In this document: positions 40,952 through 51,080 of the stretch, piece by piece
How the letters are laid out: the number at the start of each line of letters is the position of its first letter
How positions within the stretch are numbered: position 1 is the stretch's first letter
Assembly (NCBI GenBank): GCA_902623975.1
Contig: CACNVR010000001.1
Location: 1-51,964 of the forward strand
Origin: an uncultured Pelagibacteraceae bacterium
GTDB taxonomy: Bacteria; Pseudomonadota; Alphaproteobacteria; Pelagibacterales; Pelagibacteraceae
DNA length: 51,964 nt
Direction: 5' to 3'
Notes under the pieces: generated by a model
Told to the model about the DNA's origin: nothing
The model's input: only the letters and a program-made list of their open reading frames with translations
Database searches by the model: none
Position numbers and translations under genes: made by a program

Positions 40952-43204
40952 ATGACTTTATTTAGAAAAATACTCGTTTTATTTTTTCTATTATTTCCAA
41001 TTTCTAATTCATGGGGGGTAATTAGCGATGAAGTTCAAAATGCAGTATTTAATGGAAACAATGATGATACAAGACATATTCGTGCATTAGCTTTTAATCC
41101 AGAGGGAACAAAAGCTTTTTTACATTATCAAAATGGTGATGGTGATTTTAGATTTATTGCAGAATTCAATCTTTCTACACCATTTGATATATCAACAAGA
41201 ACATATGCAGGGGACAGTGAGAGGTGTGAATTATCAGGAAATGCAGGTGGTGATAGAAGAATTTTTGACATTTCATTTTCTAGTGATGGACTTAAAATCT
41301 TTATAGCTAGAGGAAGTGCAGGTGGTGAAGGTGGAGATGATAAAGATAAAATTTTTAGATATGACTTAACTTCACCTTACGATATTTCAACATGTAGTTT
41401 TGCCCAAAAAACAACTAACTTTGATGGTGATGCTTTACAACAAGGCAGTCAAGCAGATGCAGCCTTTGGAGGAACTAGACCCGGCAATACAGCAAATAGT
41501 CGTGCACAAGGTGTTGCTATAAATCCAGATGGAAAAAAACTTTTTGTAATGATGATGCAAAATGGTGACGAAAGAGAAAGAATTTTAGAATACAATCTAT
41601 CAACACCTTACGATCTTACAACTATATCGCTGGTTACAACTGCTGGTATTGCTTTAACAAGTTCTGCTAACCCTATGTCTTTATTTTTTAGTTCAAATGG
41701 AAAGAGATTATTCTTTCATGATCATAATCAGCATTCAGTTACTCAAATTTCATTAGATTCACCATATGATACATCCTCATTTACTATAGATGGCTCTGTG
41801 GATATAAGAACAAAGGCAAGTGCTAATAATATATCTTCAGAATTGGCTGGTCTAAGTTTTAGTACAAATGGACTGAAAATATTCTTGGGAAATGACCAAA
41901 ACGATGGCACCAATGATAGAGTTCTTGAATTTAATTTATCGTGTCCTTTTAATATAATTGCTGGAAAGTGTCCTTCAATCACTGAAAACAGTGATCGAAC
42001 TGGAATGGCATTAGCTCAAATAGAAATTGCTAAAAGAACTATTGATCATGCAACTGATAGTGCAGTCAATCGTTTAAAGTGGATTAGAAGAAATAAAGAC
42101 AAACAAAACTTAACTAATTTAAATATTAATTTTAATTTTACCAATCAAAGATTAGCTTCTTTAACTGAAGTTGTTAAAGCCTCTTCTTCAAAAATGAAGA
42201 AAAAAAATAAGGATGAAGATGTATTTTATTGGAGTGAAGGCAGTATTGCTATTGGCAGAATTGGAGATACCAGTATTTCATCCACAAAAAAAATTGATAC
42301 TGATGCAATCACCTTTGGTGCAGATAAATTTACCAAGGAAAATGGAATCAAAGGATTGGCGTTTAGAGTTGGGAGAAATAATGTTGATGTTGGAACTGGT
42401 GGCAGTAATTTAGATACGGATACATATAATATCACCTATTATTCAACTACCCCTATAGAAGATGATACTAAATTTCTTGATACTTTTATTGGGATTGGAA
42501 AATTAAAGTCAGACTTATTAACTGTTCTAGATGGTAGAAATTTGACTGCTAATAGAACAGGTAAACAGATTTACGGGACCATAAGATTAAAAGATGAGAT
42601 TAAAAAAGATAATTTTACTTTTATTCCCTCTGGAAGATTTGATATTGGTCACACTATTTTAGGATCCTATAAAGAAGTTGGCACTGGTGGTATTGATGTA
42701 GAAAGTCAACATATCCGGACAAAAAAAATCAGAGCAGGATTTTCTGCAGTCCAAGATTTATCTGATGATAAATATACTCTTAAAAGACATGGAAAAATTG
42801 AATACGTTATCGATTTAGACCGTTCCTCAAATTTCAAATACACTTATTCAGGCGATAGCAGTGTAAATTTTAGTGACACCTTACATTCTGAGGCTTTACA
42901 TAATATTAATGGAGAGATTGGTATAGATATTGTGCTGCAGAATAACTTTAGTGTTTTTTTAATCTATGAGCGTAATCAAGCTCTAGGATCAGGCCATACC
43001 GATAAAGTCCATATCGCTATTGGGTATTTACCTAATAAAAAGACGAACTACGCTTTTTCAATAACTGGGGGTGATGAATTAAAGTCCAATTATGTTTTAA
43101 GTAAAAATATAAATGATTATATAATTGACTTTAAATTAACCAATAATGCTTTAAGACCTGAAGAATTTGATGAGGCATCTCTAAATTTAATTCGTAAATT
43201 TTAA
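40952..43204 (+). CDS. Autotransporter-like surface protein with N-terminal beta-propeller (paralogue 2)
   Basis: 750 residues with a signal peptide (ILVLFFLLFPISNSWG). The N-terminal half repeats F-x-x-D/E-G-x-K-x-F blades (FNPEGTKAFLHYQNG, FSSDGLKIFIARGSA, INPDGKKLFVMMMQN, FSSNGKRLFFHDHNQ, FSTNGLKIFLGNDQN), a beta-propeller. The linker VNRLKWIRRNKDKQNLTNLN closely matches FKRFEWIKRNRDEENLTSHN of the first autotransporter. From about residue 425 to the terminal Phe it alternates like an autotransporter barrel. It and its paralogue bracket the pilus locus and share the TACC-type site 44-46 nt before the start codon, so co-regulation is likely. The ligand is unknown. Confidence 0.8.
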   Translation: MTLFRKILVLFFLLFPISNSWGVISDEVQNAVFNGNNDDTRHIRALAFNPEGTKAFLHYQNGDGDFRFIAEFNLSTPFDISTRTYAGDSERCELSGNAGGDRRIFDISFSSDGLKIFIARGSAGGEGGDDKDKIFRYDLTSPYDISTCSFAQKTTNFDGDALQQGSQADAAFGGTRPGNTANSRAQGVAINPDGKKLFVMMMQNGDERERILEYNLSTPYDLTTISLVTTAGIALTSSANPMSLFFSSNGKRLFFHDHNQHSVTQISLDSPYDTSSFTIDGSVDIRTKASANNISSELAGLSFSTNGLKIFLGNDQNDGTNDRVLEFNLSCPFNIIAGKCPSITENSDRTGMALAQIEIAKRTIDHATDSAVNRLKWIRRNKDKQNLTNLNINFNFTNQRLASLTEVVKASSSKMKKKNKDEDVFYWSEGSIAIGRIGDTSISSTKKIDTDAITFGADKFTKENGIKGLAFRVGRNNVDVGTGGSNLDTDTYNITYYSTTPIEDDTKFLDTFIGIGKLKSDLLTVLDGRNLTANRTGKQIYGTIRLKDEIKKDNFTFIPSGRFDIGHTILGSYKEVGTGGIDVESQHIRTKKIRAGFSAVQDLSDDKYTLKRHGKIEYVIDLDRSSNFKYTYSGDSSVNFSDTLHSEALHNINGEIGIDIVLQNNFSVFLIYERNQALGSGHTDKVHIAIGYLPNKKTNYAFSITGGDELKSNYVLSKNINDYIIDFKLTNNALRPEEFDEASLNLIRKF

Positions 43205-43205
43205 T

Positions 43206-43547
43206 TTAAAAAAATATATAGTAGAATACCCAGGCAATTAAAGAGTATTCAAAAAAAGATTTAATAAATAAAAGATTTTTTTCACTAAATTTAGAAGTTA
43301 ATATTTTTTTTAAAAAATAAAAACTTATATGTACAAGTATAACTCCAACTGCAATTCCTATAATTGTATATTGGATTGGAAAATTTTTGTAACCAAAATA
43401 ACATGCAGCGATTAGTGTTAACCAAGAAACTTTTGAAATAAATACCTTAAAAATTAAACCAGCTTTTTTACTAAAAACAGATTGTGTCTTGATAATTGAA
43501 TATGACCAAATAATACCAATTAAAAAAGTAATGTATTTTACAATCAT
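43206..43547 (-). CDS. Small polytopic membrane protein of unknown function
   Basis: 113 residues with four predicted membrane helices (ITFLIGIIWSYSI, SWLTLIAACYFGY, YTIIGIAVGVILVHISFYF, FFEYSLIAWVFYYIFF). I recognise no family. It starts 7 bp after the ppdK stop on the same strand and may be the last gene of the glyQ-glyS-ppdK unit. It ends next to the 3' end of autotransporter 2. Confidence 0.6.
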   Translation of the reverse strand: MIVKYITFLIGIIWSYSIIKTQSVFSKKAGLIFKVFISKVSWLTLIAACYFGYKNFPIQYTIIGIAVGVILVHISFYFLKKILTSKFSEKNLLFIKSFFEYSLIAWVFYYIFF

Positions 43548-43554
43548 TTATTCT

Positions 43555-46212
43555 TTATTTTTTAAGTTCTGCTTGAGCTGCAGCTAATCTTGCTATTGGT
43601 ACACGATACGGAGAGCATGAAACATAGTTCAATCCAGCCCTTGAACAAAAGTCAATACTTTTAGGATCTCCACCGTGTTCACCACAAATTCCTAACTTAA
43701 TTTTTTTATTTTGTTTTTTTCCTTTTTTAACTGCAATTTCTACTAGGTCTTTTACCCCCTCATCTATGGATATAAATGGATCTATTGTAAAAATTTTATT
43801 GTCAATATAATCATTTAAAAATTTACCACTATCATCTCTACTAATTCCAAAAGTTGTTTGTGTTAAATCATTGGTACCAAAACTAAAAAATTCAGCGTGC
43901 TTAGCAATATCTTGTGCTTTAATTGCTGCTCTAGGTAACTCAATCATTGTACCAACTAAAAATTCTATTTTAGTCTTTTTTTCATTCTGCACTTTTTTTG
44001 CAGTGCTGATAACTAAATCTTTCATTATTTTTATCTCAGCCTCAGTTGAAACTAGTGGTATCATTATTTCAGGAAAAGCAGATTTCTGTTTACTTCTTTT
44101 TAAATCCGATAAAGCCTCAAAAATTGCTCTACATTGCATTTCATAGATCTCTGGAAAAGATATGCCCAGCCTACAACCTCTGTGACCAAGCATAGGATTT
44201 TGCTCATGAAGTTCTTCTATTCTTGAATTTACCTCTTTAAGATCAGACCCAACTACATTTGCAATTTCTGCAATTTCCTTATTTGTTTTGGGTAAAAACT
44301 CATGCAGTGGCGGGTCAAGCAACCTTACTGTTACTGGAAGACCATGCATAATTTTGAAAATTTCTGTAAAATCTTTTCTTTGATGTGGTAAAAGTTTATC
44401 TAAAGCTTTAGCCCTATCTTCTTGAGTCTTAGACAATATCATTTCTCGCACTGACAAAATCCTTTCTTCATCGAAGAACATATGTTCAGTTCTACAAAGA
44501 CCAATGCCTTCTGCTCCAAAGTCTCGAGCAGTTTTTGTGTCTAAAGGTGTTTCAGAGTTGGTTCTTACTTTTAATTTTCTAATATTATCAGCCCAGCCCA
44601 TTAATTTAGAAAAATCTCCAGAAATTTCAGGTTTTACTGTAGGTATATTTCCAAGAATAATTCTTCCTGAAGAACCATCAATAGTAATTATATCTCCTTC
44701 TTTTACCTCTGTTGATGAAGTTTTAAAAGTTTTTTGATCATAGTTAATTTCAATTTCACTTGAACCAGATACACAAGGTCTGCCCATTCCTCTTGCAACA
44801 ACAGCGGCATGGCTAGTCATTCCACCTCTCGCTGTTAAAATTCCTTTAGCAGCATGCATACCTTGAATGTCTTCAGGAGATGTTTCAACTCTAACCAAGA
44901 TTGTATCCTGCATCATATCATTTAATCGTTCTGCTTCCTCTGATGTGAAAACTACTTTTCCACTTGCAGCACCTGGCGAAGCGGGTAAGCCTGAGGCAAT
45001 AACTTCAATCGAACTTTTTTCATCTAATGTTGGGTGTAATAATGTATCTAAAGAATTAGGATCTATTCTTGAAACTGCCTCATTTTTAGAAATTAGTTTT
45101 TCTTTAACCATATCTACTGCAATTTTTACAGCAGACTTAGATGTTCTTTTTCCTGATCGGGTTTGTAATATCCAAAGTTTGTTATTTTCAACAGTGAACT
45201 CTACATCCTGCATATCCTTATAATGCTTTTCTAGTTTTTTAAGAATCTTAAACAATTCTTTATAAACTTGTGGCATCGACTCCTCCATCGAAGGATCTTT
45301 TACTTTTGCTTCACTCTTAGCTTTCTTTGTTATGTATTGAGGTGTTCTAGTTCCAGCAACCACATCTTCACCTTGAGCATTAATTAGATATTCTCCATAG
45401 ATATCATTGGAACCATCTGATGGATTTCTTGTGAACACAACTCCAGTTGCACAATCATTACCCATATTTCCAAAAACCATAGATTGAACATTGACTGCAG
45501 TTCCCCATTCTGCAGGAATTTGATTTAATTTTCTATATACTTTTGCTCGATTACTTTCCCAAGATAAAAATACAGCACTTATTGCTCCAAATAATTGATT
45601 AAAAACATCTTGGGGAAAATCTTTTTTTGTTTTTTCTTTAACAGTATTTTTAAAGTCCTTTATTAATCCATCCCAATCATTTTCATCTAATTCGGTATCT
45701 AATAAAACACCCTTGGTTAATTTAAAATTTTCTATTAATTCCTCAAAATGATAACTCTCAACACCCATGACAACGCTTGCATACATTTGAATAAATCTTC
45801 TATAGCTATCTTTCGCAAATCTTCCGTTGGAAGTTTTTTTTGCTAAAGCAGTTACAGTTTTGTCGTTTAATCCAAGATTAAGTATTGTATCCATCATTCC
45901 TGGCATTGAAACTCTTGCCCCAGATCTGACAGATAATAAAAGTGGATTTTTTAGGTCCCCAAATTTTTTTGAGACATCTTTTTCTATTTTCTTAATTTCT
46001 TTTTTTATTTGACTAATTAAGCTTGAATTTAACTTTTTTTTATTATCATAAAATATTTCACAAACTTTTGTTGAAATAGTAAATCCAGGCGGTACTGGAA
46101 GGCCCATTCTTCCCATTTCCGCTAAATTGGCACCTTTGCCACCTAAAAAATTTTTAGCATTCTTTATTTTTTTTGTTTCTTTTGAATTAAAATTTAAAAT
46201 TAGTTTATTCAT
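43555..46212 (-). CDS. ppdK: Pyruvate, phosphate dikinase
   Basis: 885 residues, family-typical length. It interconverts pyruvate, ATP and Pi with PEP, AMP and PPi. The N-terminal ATP-grasp domain begins LGGKGANLAEMGRMGLPVPPG. The phosphohistidine swivel domain carries GGMTSHAAVVARGMGRPCV with catalytic His468 and the regulatory Thr two residues earlier. The C-terminal PEP-binding barrel shows FGAEGIGLCRTEHMFF, SFGTNDLTQTTFG and GICGEHGGDP. It is in the cytoplasm, supporting gluconeogenic or alternative glycolytic flux. It overlaps glyS by 8 bp, giving a glyQ-glyS-ppdK run. Confidence 0.97.
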   Translation of the reverse strand: MNKLILNFNSKETKKIKNAKNFLGGKGANLAEMGRMGLPVPPGFTISTKVCEIFYDNKKKLNSSLISQIKKEIKKIEKDVSKKFGDLKNPLLLSVRSGARVSMPGMMDTILNLGLNDKTVTALAKKTSNGRFAKDSYRRFIQMYASVVMGVESYHFEELIENFKLTKGVLLDTELDENDWDGLIKDFKNTVKEKTKKDFPQDVFNQLFGAISAVFLSWESNRAKVYRKLNQIPAEWGTAVNVQSMVFGNMGNDCATGVVFTRNPSDGSNDIYGEYLINAQGEDVVAGTRTPQYITKKAKSEAKVKDPSMEESMPQVYKELFKILKKLEKHYKDMQDVEFTVENNKLWILQTRSGKRTSKSAVKIAVDMVKEKLISKNEAVSRIDPNSLDTLLHPTLDEKSSIEVIASGLPASPGAASGKVVFTSEEAERLNDMMQDTILVRVETSPEDIQGMHAAKGILTARGGMTSHAAVVARGMGRPCVSGSSEIEINYDQKTFKTSSTEVKEGDIITIDGSSGRIILGNIPTVKPEISGDFSKLMGWADNIRKLKVRTNSETPLDTKTARDFGAEGIGLCRTEHMFFDEERILSVREMILSKTQEDRAKALDKLLPHQRKDFTEIFKIMHGLPVTVRLLDPPLHEFLPKTNKEIAEIANVVGSDLKEVNSRIEELHEQNPMLGHRGCRLGISFPEIYEMQCRAIFEALSDLKRSKQKSAFPEIMIPLVSTEAEIKIMKDLVISTAKKVQNEKKTKIEFLVGTMIELPRAAIKAQDIAKHAEFFSFGTNDLTQTTFGISRDDSGKFLNDYIDNKIFTIDPFISIDEGVKDLVEIAVKKGKKQNKKIKLGICGEHGGDPKSIDFCSRAGLNYVSCSPYRVPIARLAAAQAELKK

Positions 46213-48277
46213 TATTAGCTTTTAAAAATTGAAAATTAATAAAGTTTTGGAAGGTTTTACATAACATATTGATAAGTTCCAATCTGTTTTTTCTTAAAGT
46301 TTCATTTTCTTCATTTACTTTAACATTATCAAAAAATTCAAAAACTTCTGTCTTAGCCTCTGCCAAAATTGACAATGATTTCTCATAATCTTCATCATTT
46401 TTTATCCCAGAATAATATTTCTTAATCGAATTAATTTTTTTATATAAGTTCTTTTCAAAATCACTTTTAAAAATACCAGGGTCAGTTGTATCATTTATCT
46501 CTATTTGATTATTTTTCATTTCAAATTCCAAAATGTTCGAGGCTCTTTTGTAGCTAGCAATTATATCATTACCAATCTCATCATTAATAATTTTATTTAA
46601 ACATTTAGCTTTTTCAAAAGATGAAAATAATTTATTTAATGAAAATGATGCAATAGACGCCTCTATAATATCAGCACGAATTTGTTTTTCCTTCAAATAG
46701 TATTTAAATCTATCTTTTAAAAAATTATATAATTCTTTCTGTAAGTTATCGTTAATAAGTTTATGTCCTTGATCCTCATACAAGTTTGAAGAATACTTTA
46801 ATAAATCACCCAATTTTAAATCAATTTCATTTTCAATAATGATTCTTATAATTCCAATCGCTGTTCTCCTTAAAGCAAATGGATCTTTTGAGCTAGTTGG
46901 TTTTTCGTTAATACCAAAAAAACCAATTATGGTATCTAATTTATCAGTAACTGATAATGCAACACTAAAGGGTTTTCTTGGAACTTTAGAATTTATACCT
47001 ACCGGTAAGTATTGTTCAGTCAATGCAGAGGAAATATCTTTATCAAATCCCTGATAAGCAGAAAAGTAACCTCCCATAACACCTTGGAGTTCGGGGAATT
47101 CACTAACTAAGCCAGATGTTAAATCAGTTTTACATATTGATGCTGATAATTCTACTTTTTCTCTACTAATCAATAACTCATCGGAGATTTGTCCTCCTAA
47201 TTTTCTCATTCTTTGAACTTTATCAAAATAAGTTCCAAGACCTTTAAAGAAATTCATTGATTTTAAATCTGTCACCTTTTTAACTAAATTCTGTTTTTTA
47301 TCTTTGTTCCAAAAAAATTCTGCATCATTTAATCTAGCTTCAACAACTCTCTCGTTACCAAGTTTAATCAATCCCTTTTTGTCTTTTTTATTTGCAATGA
47401 TCAAAAATTCGTTGGTAACATCCTTTTTTTCATTAAAAGTTGGAAAATATTTTTGATGATGTTGCATAGTTAAGGTAAGAATTTCTTTTGGAATTGATAA
47501 AAATTTTTTATCAAACTTACAAGATATAATATTTGGGCTATCTGTTAAATTGACAACTTCTTCAACAAGTTTTGGATTATCCTCAATAATGAGTCTTTTC
47601 TTTTTTAAAATCTTAGAAAATTGATTGTTGATTACTTTTGTTCTTTTGTTGTGATTTATTATCACTCCTTGTTTTTCAAAGAATTTCTCATAAGTCTTAA
47701 AATCCCAAAAAATTTTTTTTTTATCCTCGAAATCTTTATCGACAAATGTTGAATTAGAGGAAACAAGATGGTGAAATTTAAAATTAATAATGTTTTTATC
47801 AAATATTGATAAAATAGACTTTAAAGGCCTTCCCCAATAAAGATCAAAGTCTCCCCATTTCATTGACTTTTTCCATTGATAATTATTCAGTATTTTTGGA
47901 ATAAATTCAGTTAATAAATCATGGGTTTTTAATGTTTTCGATTTTGTTTTAAAAAAATAAAATTCACCTTTTTCGGTTTTTTTTTTATATAAGTCTTTTC
48001 TCTCAATTTGATTTGATCTCATAAATCCCTCTATGGCTTGATCAGGAGATATAGTATTTGGTCCTTTGAGTTCTTCAGATTTAATTTGAATTTGTTTGTT
48101 TAAACCTTCAAAAACTACAACAAGTCTATTGGGGGAAGATAAAGAAAAGTTTTTTTTTGAGTAAATTGAATTTTTTGAAAAAAAATTTTGAAATTCTACT
48201 AAGATTTTATCTCTTAAATTAATTTGAAGTCCGACAGGAATCTCCTCACTAAACAATTCTAAAAAAAATTGTGACAT
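46205..48277 (-). CDS. glyS: Glycine-tRNA ligase beta subunit
   Basis: 690 residues, as expected for the beta chain of the bacterial alpha2beta2 GlyRS. It opens FFLELFSEEIPVGLQINLRD, close to the family's LLVEIGTEELP start, and has the SPNRLVVVFEGL and LTMQHHQKYFP segments and PFALRRTAIGIIRII near the C-terminal third. The beta subunit binds tRNA-Gly. Start overlaps the glyQ stop by one base. Confidence 0.96.
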   Translation of the reverse strand: MSQFFLELFSEEIPVGLQINLRDKILVEFQNFFSKNSIYSKKNFSLSSPNRLVVVFEGLNKQIQIKSEELKGPNTISPDQAIEGFMRSNQIERKDLYKKKTEKGEFYFFKTKSKTLKTHDLLTEFIPKILNNYQWKKSMKWGDFDLYWGRPLKSILSIFDKNIINFKFHHLVSSNSTFVDKDFEDKKKIFWDFKTYEKFFEKQGVIINHNKRTKVINNQFSKILKKKRLIIEDNPKLVEEVVNLTDSPNIISCKFDKKFLSIPKEILTLTMQHHQKYFPTFNEKKDVTNEFLIIANKKDKKGLIKLGNERVVEARLNDAEFFWNKDKKQNLVKKVTDLKSMNFFKGLGTYFDKVQRMRKLGGQISDELLISREKVELSASICKTDLTSGLVSEFPELQGVMGGYFSAYQGFDKDISSALTEQYLPVGINSKVPRKPFSVALSVTDKLDTIIGFFGINEKPTSSKDPFALRRTAIGIIRIIIENEIDLKLGDLLKYSSNLYEDQGHKLINDNLQKELYNFLKDRFKYYLKEKQIRADIIEASIASFSLNKLFSSFEKAKCLNKIINDEIGNDIIASYKRASNILEFEMKNNQIEINDTTDPGIFKSDFEKNLYKKINSIKKYYSGIKNDEDYEKSLSILAEAKTEVFEFFDNVKVNEENETLRKNRLELINMLCKTFQNFINFQFLKANNE

Positions 48278-49158
48278 TATAGTTGAGTATCAATCCAAAT
48301 TGCGGCAGCTGATTTTGTAATTTCTCTTATTCTTGCAATATACTCTGCTCTTTGAGCAACACTTATTGCACCACGAGCGTCTAGAACATTGAATATATGA
48401 CTTGCTTTTAAACATTGATCATAAGCCGGTAAGGAAATTTTTTTTTCAACTAATGATTTTGCCTCATTTTCTATCATGTCAAACATTTTTAAAAGATTTT
48501 CAATATTAGCATGTTCAAAATTATACGCTGAATATTCTTTTTCTGCCTGATGAAAAACTTCTCGATACTCAACTCCATCATTATTCCATATTAAATCATA
48601 GACATTGTCTTTTTGTTGAGTGAACATACATATTCTTTCTAAACCATATGTAATCTCAACAGAAACTGGTTTACATTCAAAACCAGCCATTTGTTGAAAA
48701 TAAGTAAATTGTGTTATTTCCATACCATCACACCAAACCTCCCAACCTAATCCTGCAGCACCTAGAGTCGGGCTTTCCCAATCGTCCTCAACAAATCTGA
48801 TATCGTGATTTTTATGATCAATACCTATTGTTGATAGACTATTCAAATAAAGTTTTTTGATATTTGTTGGTGAAGGTTTTACAATGACTTGGAACTGATA
48901 ATAATGTTGAAGTCTATTTGGATTATCACCGTATCTACCATCTGTTGGTCTTCTTGAAGGTTGTACATATGCAGCCTTCCATGGCTTAGGTCCAAGAGAT
49001 CTTAAAGTAGTTGCAGGATGAAAAGTTCCAGCACCAACTTCCATGTCGTATGGTTGCAAAATTACACAACCTTGTTTGCCCCAAAATTTTTGTAAATTAA
49101 AAATGGTATCCTGAAAAGTTTGAAACTTAATTTTTTTTTTGCTTTTTTTAGAGACCAT
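48277..49158 (-). CDS. glyQ: Glycine-tRNA ligase alpha subunit
   Basis: About 293 residues from ATG 49158. An ATG at 49182 also opens the frame but lies deeper inside the upstream peptidase gene; neither has a well-spaced ribosome site. The catalytic class II core is clear: [56 protein letters not shown] and [20 protein letters not shown]. It forms glycyl-adenylate and charges tRNA-Gly together with GlyS. Confidence 0.95.
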   Translation of the reverse strand: MVSKKSKKKIKFQTFQDTIFNLQKFWGKQGCVILQPYDMEVGAGTFHPATTLRSLGPKPWKAAYVQPSRRPTDGRYGDNPNRLQHYYQFQVIVKPSPTNIKKLYLNSLSTIGIDHKNHDIRFVEDDWESPTLGAAGLGWEVWCDGMEITQFTYFQQMAGFECKPVSVEITYGLERICMFTQQKDNVYDLIWNNDGVEYREVFHQAEKEYSAYNFEHANIENLLKMFDMIENEAKSLVEKKISLPAYDQCLKASHIFNVLDARGAISVAQRAEYIARIREITKSAAAIWIDTQL

Positions 49159-49954
49159 ACCTTTGCCAAATAGATTTCTCATCTAACATATTTGCAAGTT
49201 GCTCAACATGATCATTTGAAGATGATAATTTTTTACTCAACCATCCTTTTGATTTTTCAAATTTTTTGATGATTACATCTTCACCAAATTTTTCCTTAAT
49301 TACTTGATTTGCATCTCCAATTTCATCAATCAAACCTAAATCTTTTGCTTTGTTACCAGACCAAAACTCTCCAGAAAATAATTCTACTTCTCCTTTTTTT
49401 AACTTTGAACCTCTGCTATTTTCAACTACATCAATAAAATTTTTATGAAGGTCTAATTGTATATTTTTGAGTCTTTCAATGTCCTCCTTTTTTTCCTCCA
49501 GAAAAGGATCAAGTGTGCTTTTATTTTTACCAGCAGTGTGGACTCTTCTTTCTACTCCAATCTTTTTAATCAATTCTGTGAAGCCGAACGAAGAATAAAT
49601 TACACCTATTGAACCGATTATCGAACTTGAATTCGCATATATTTCATCACCTGCACAAGCTATTAAATATCCTCCAGAAGCTGCAACGTCCTCAGCAAAA
49701 ACTATTACTTTCTTTTTATTTTTTTTTGCCTGCTGTCTTATAAAACTATAAATCAGATGTGACTGCACCGGAGACCCCCCAGGAGAATTAATTGTTATTG
49801 CAACACATGGCGCTTTTTTTACAGAAAAAGCCTTTAAAATAATCTCCTCTTGACCTGAAAAATCTATGCCTTGCCTGAATTTTCCAACATTTCCTATAAC
49901 ACCACTTAATTTAATATGTGGAACAATTTTTTTCTTTTTTAAAAAAGATAACAT
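49148..49954 (-). CDS. S49-family serine peptidase (SppA/SohB-like)
   Basis: 268 residues, single-domain S49 type. The catalytic Ser is in [12 protein letters not shown] (S93) and the candidate Lys is K145 in [12 protein letters not shown], giving the Ser-Lys dyad of signal peptide peptidases. [13 protein letters not shown] matches the oxyanion region. I see no strong N-terminal membrane helix, unlike classical SppA, so it may be peripheral or cytoplasmic. It overlaps the start of glyQ. Confidence 0.88.
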   Translation of the reverse strand: MLSFLKKKKIVPHIKLSGVIGNVGKFRQGIDFSGQEEIILKAFSVKKAPCVAITINSPGGSPVQSHLIYSFIRQQAKKNKKKVIVFAEDVAASGGYLIACAGDEIYANSSSIIGSIGVIYSSFGFTELIKKIGVERRVHTAGKNKSTLDPFLEEKKEDIERLKNIQLDLHKNFIDVVENSRGSKLKKGEVELFSGEFWSGNKAKDLGLIDEIGDANQVIKEKFGEDVIIKKFEKSKGWLSKKLSSSNDHVEQLANMLDEKSIWQRYGL

Positions 49955-50022
49955 TTTTAATCTTTATAGAATTTTTTTATGAATATAAAGACACCTTATA
50001 ATTGAAGATTCAGGTGCGTCAA

Positions 50023-50053
50023 TTGATAAGTATCAAATGAAAGTTATTATACT
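50023..50053 (+). promoter_or_regulatory. Promoter and small inverted repeat upstream of polyprenyl synthase
   Basis: TTGATA (50023-50028), with AG spacer, and TATCAA (50031-50036) form a 6-bp-arm inverted repeat. TATTAT (50045-50050) 16 bp after TTGATA, or the overlapping TATACT, fits a -10. The first arm would double as the -35, so an operator function is possible. Confidence 0.35.
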
Positions 50054-50066
50054 AATTTGCTCATAA

Positions 50067-51080
50067 ATGGGAACTGTAATTCAATTAAAAGATCAAATAA
50101 ATAATTCTTATTTTCAACTTAGAAATTCTGTTGAGGATAAACTCATTTTAGTTGAAGAAAAAATAAAATCTAAGTTAGTAAGTAATGTTGAATTAGTTCA
50201 GAAAATGACTGATTACCATCTTGATACTGGAGGCAAAAGACTTAGAGCTCTTTTAACTCTAGGTTCTGCAAAAATGTGTGGTTACATCAAAGGTAGTAGA
50301 GATATAAATTTAGCAGCTTGTGTCGAGTTAATACATGCTGCAACTTTAATGCATGATGATGTAATTGATAATGGCTCGATAAGAAGAGGCAAAAAAACTT
50401 TAAACAAAGTTTGGGATAATCACTCATCTGTTTTGGTTGGTGATTATTTACTCAGTAGATGTTTTGAAATGATGGTAGAAGATGGAAATATAGAAGTTTT
50501 AAGATTATTGTCTTCCACATCATCAAAAATTGCCCAAGGAGAGATCTTGCAAGTTCAACACAAAAATGAGGTTGATATGTTAGAGGAAACTTACTTAAAA
50601 ATTATATCTGCAAAGACAGCTGAATTATTTGCAGCGGCTACAAAAGTTGGTGCTATATTATCTGAAATGAAAAACAAAGAAAAAGAGGCTTTAGAATTTT
50701 ACGGTAGAAATTTGGGTTTAACATTTCAAATTGCAGACGATACTCTTGATTACAATTCAGAATTAAAGTTATTTGGAAAAAAAATTGGACAAGATTTTTA
50801 TGAGGGAAAAATTACTCTCCCAATAATTTTATTATTTCAAAAAGCAGATTCTAAAGAAAGAGAAACTTTAAAAGAAATATTTTTTAAAAATGATAGAAAT
50901 GAGAATGATTTCAAATCTATTTTGTCATTAATCAAAAAATATGAAATCATAAAAGCATGTTACCAAAAAGCACAACACTATATCAATTTAGCATCGAATT
51001 CATTGTCTGTATTCAAAGATTGTGAAGAAAAAAATATTTTAGAGAATTTGACTTCTTTCAGTTTATCTAGAAATTTCTAA
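50067..51080 (+). CDS. ispB: Long-chain polyprenyl diphosphate synthase (octaprenyl-type)
   Basis: 337 residues. It carries both aspartate-rich motifs of trans-prenyltransferases: first ATLMHDDVIDNGSIRRG (D97, D98, D101), second FQIADDTLDY (D224, D225, D228). GGKRLRALLTL and the KTAELFAAATKVGA segment are also standard. It extends FPP/GGPP with IPP to make the side chain of ubiquinone. The exact chain length (octa- or decaprenyl) cannot be fixed here. It converges with pdxH, sharing a 4-bp overlap of the 3' ends. Confidence 0.92.
   Translation: MGTVIQLKDQINNSYFQLRNSVEDKLILVEEKIKSKLVSNVELVQKMTDYHLDTGGKRLRALLTLGSAKMCGYIKGSRDINLAACVELIHAATLMHDDVIDNGSIRRGKKTLNKVWDNHSSVLVGDYLLSRCFEMMVEDGNIEVLRLLSSTSSKIAQGEILQVQHKNEVDMLEETYLKIISAKTAELFAAATKVGAILSEMKNKEKEALEFYGRNLGLTFQIADDTLDYNSELKLFGKKIGQDFYEGKITLPIILLFQKADSKERETLKEIFFKNDRNENDFKSILSLIKKYEIIKACYQKAQHYINLASNSLSVFKDCEEKNILENLTSFSLSRNF

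Noticed and set aside
50059..50072. GCTCATAAATGGGA near the polyprenyl synthase start as an eleventh palindromic site
   Set aside because: The half-sites are out of register by one base, and it overlaps the start codon, unlike the other sites.
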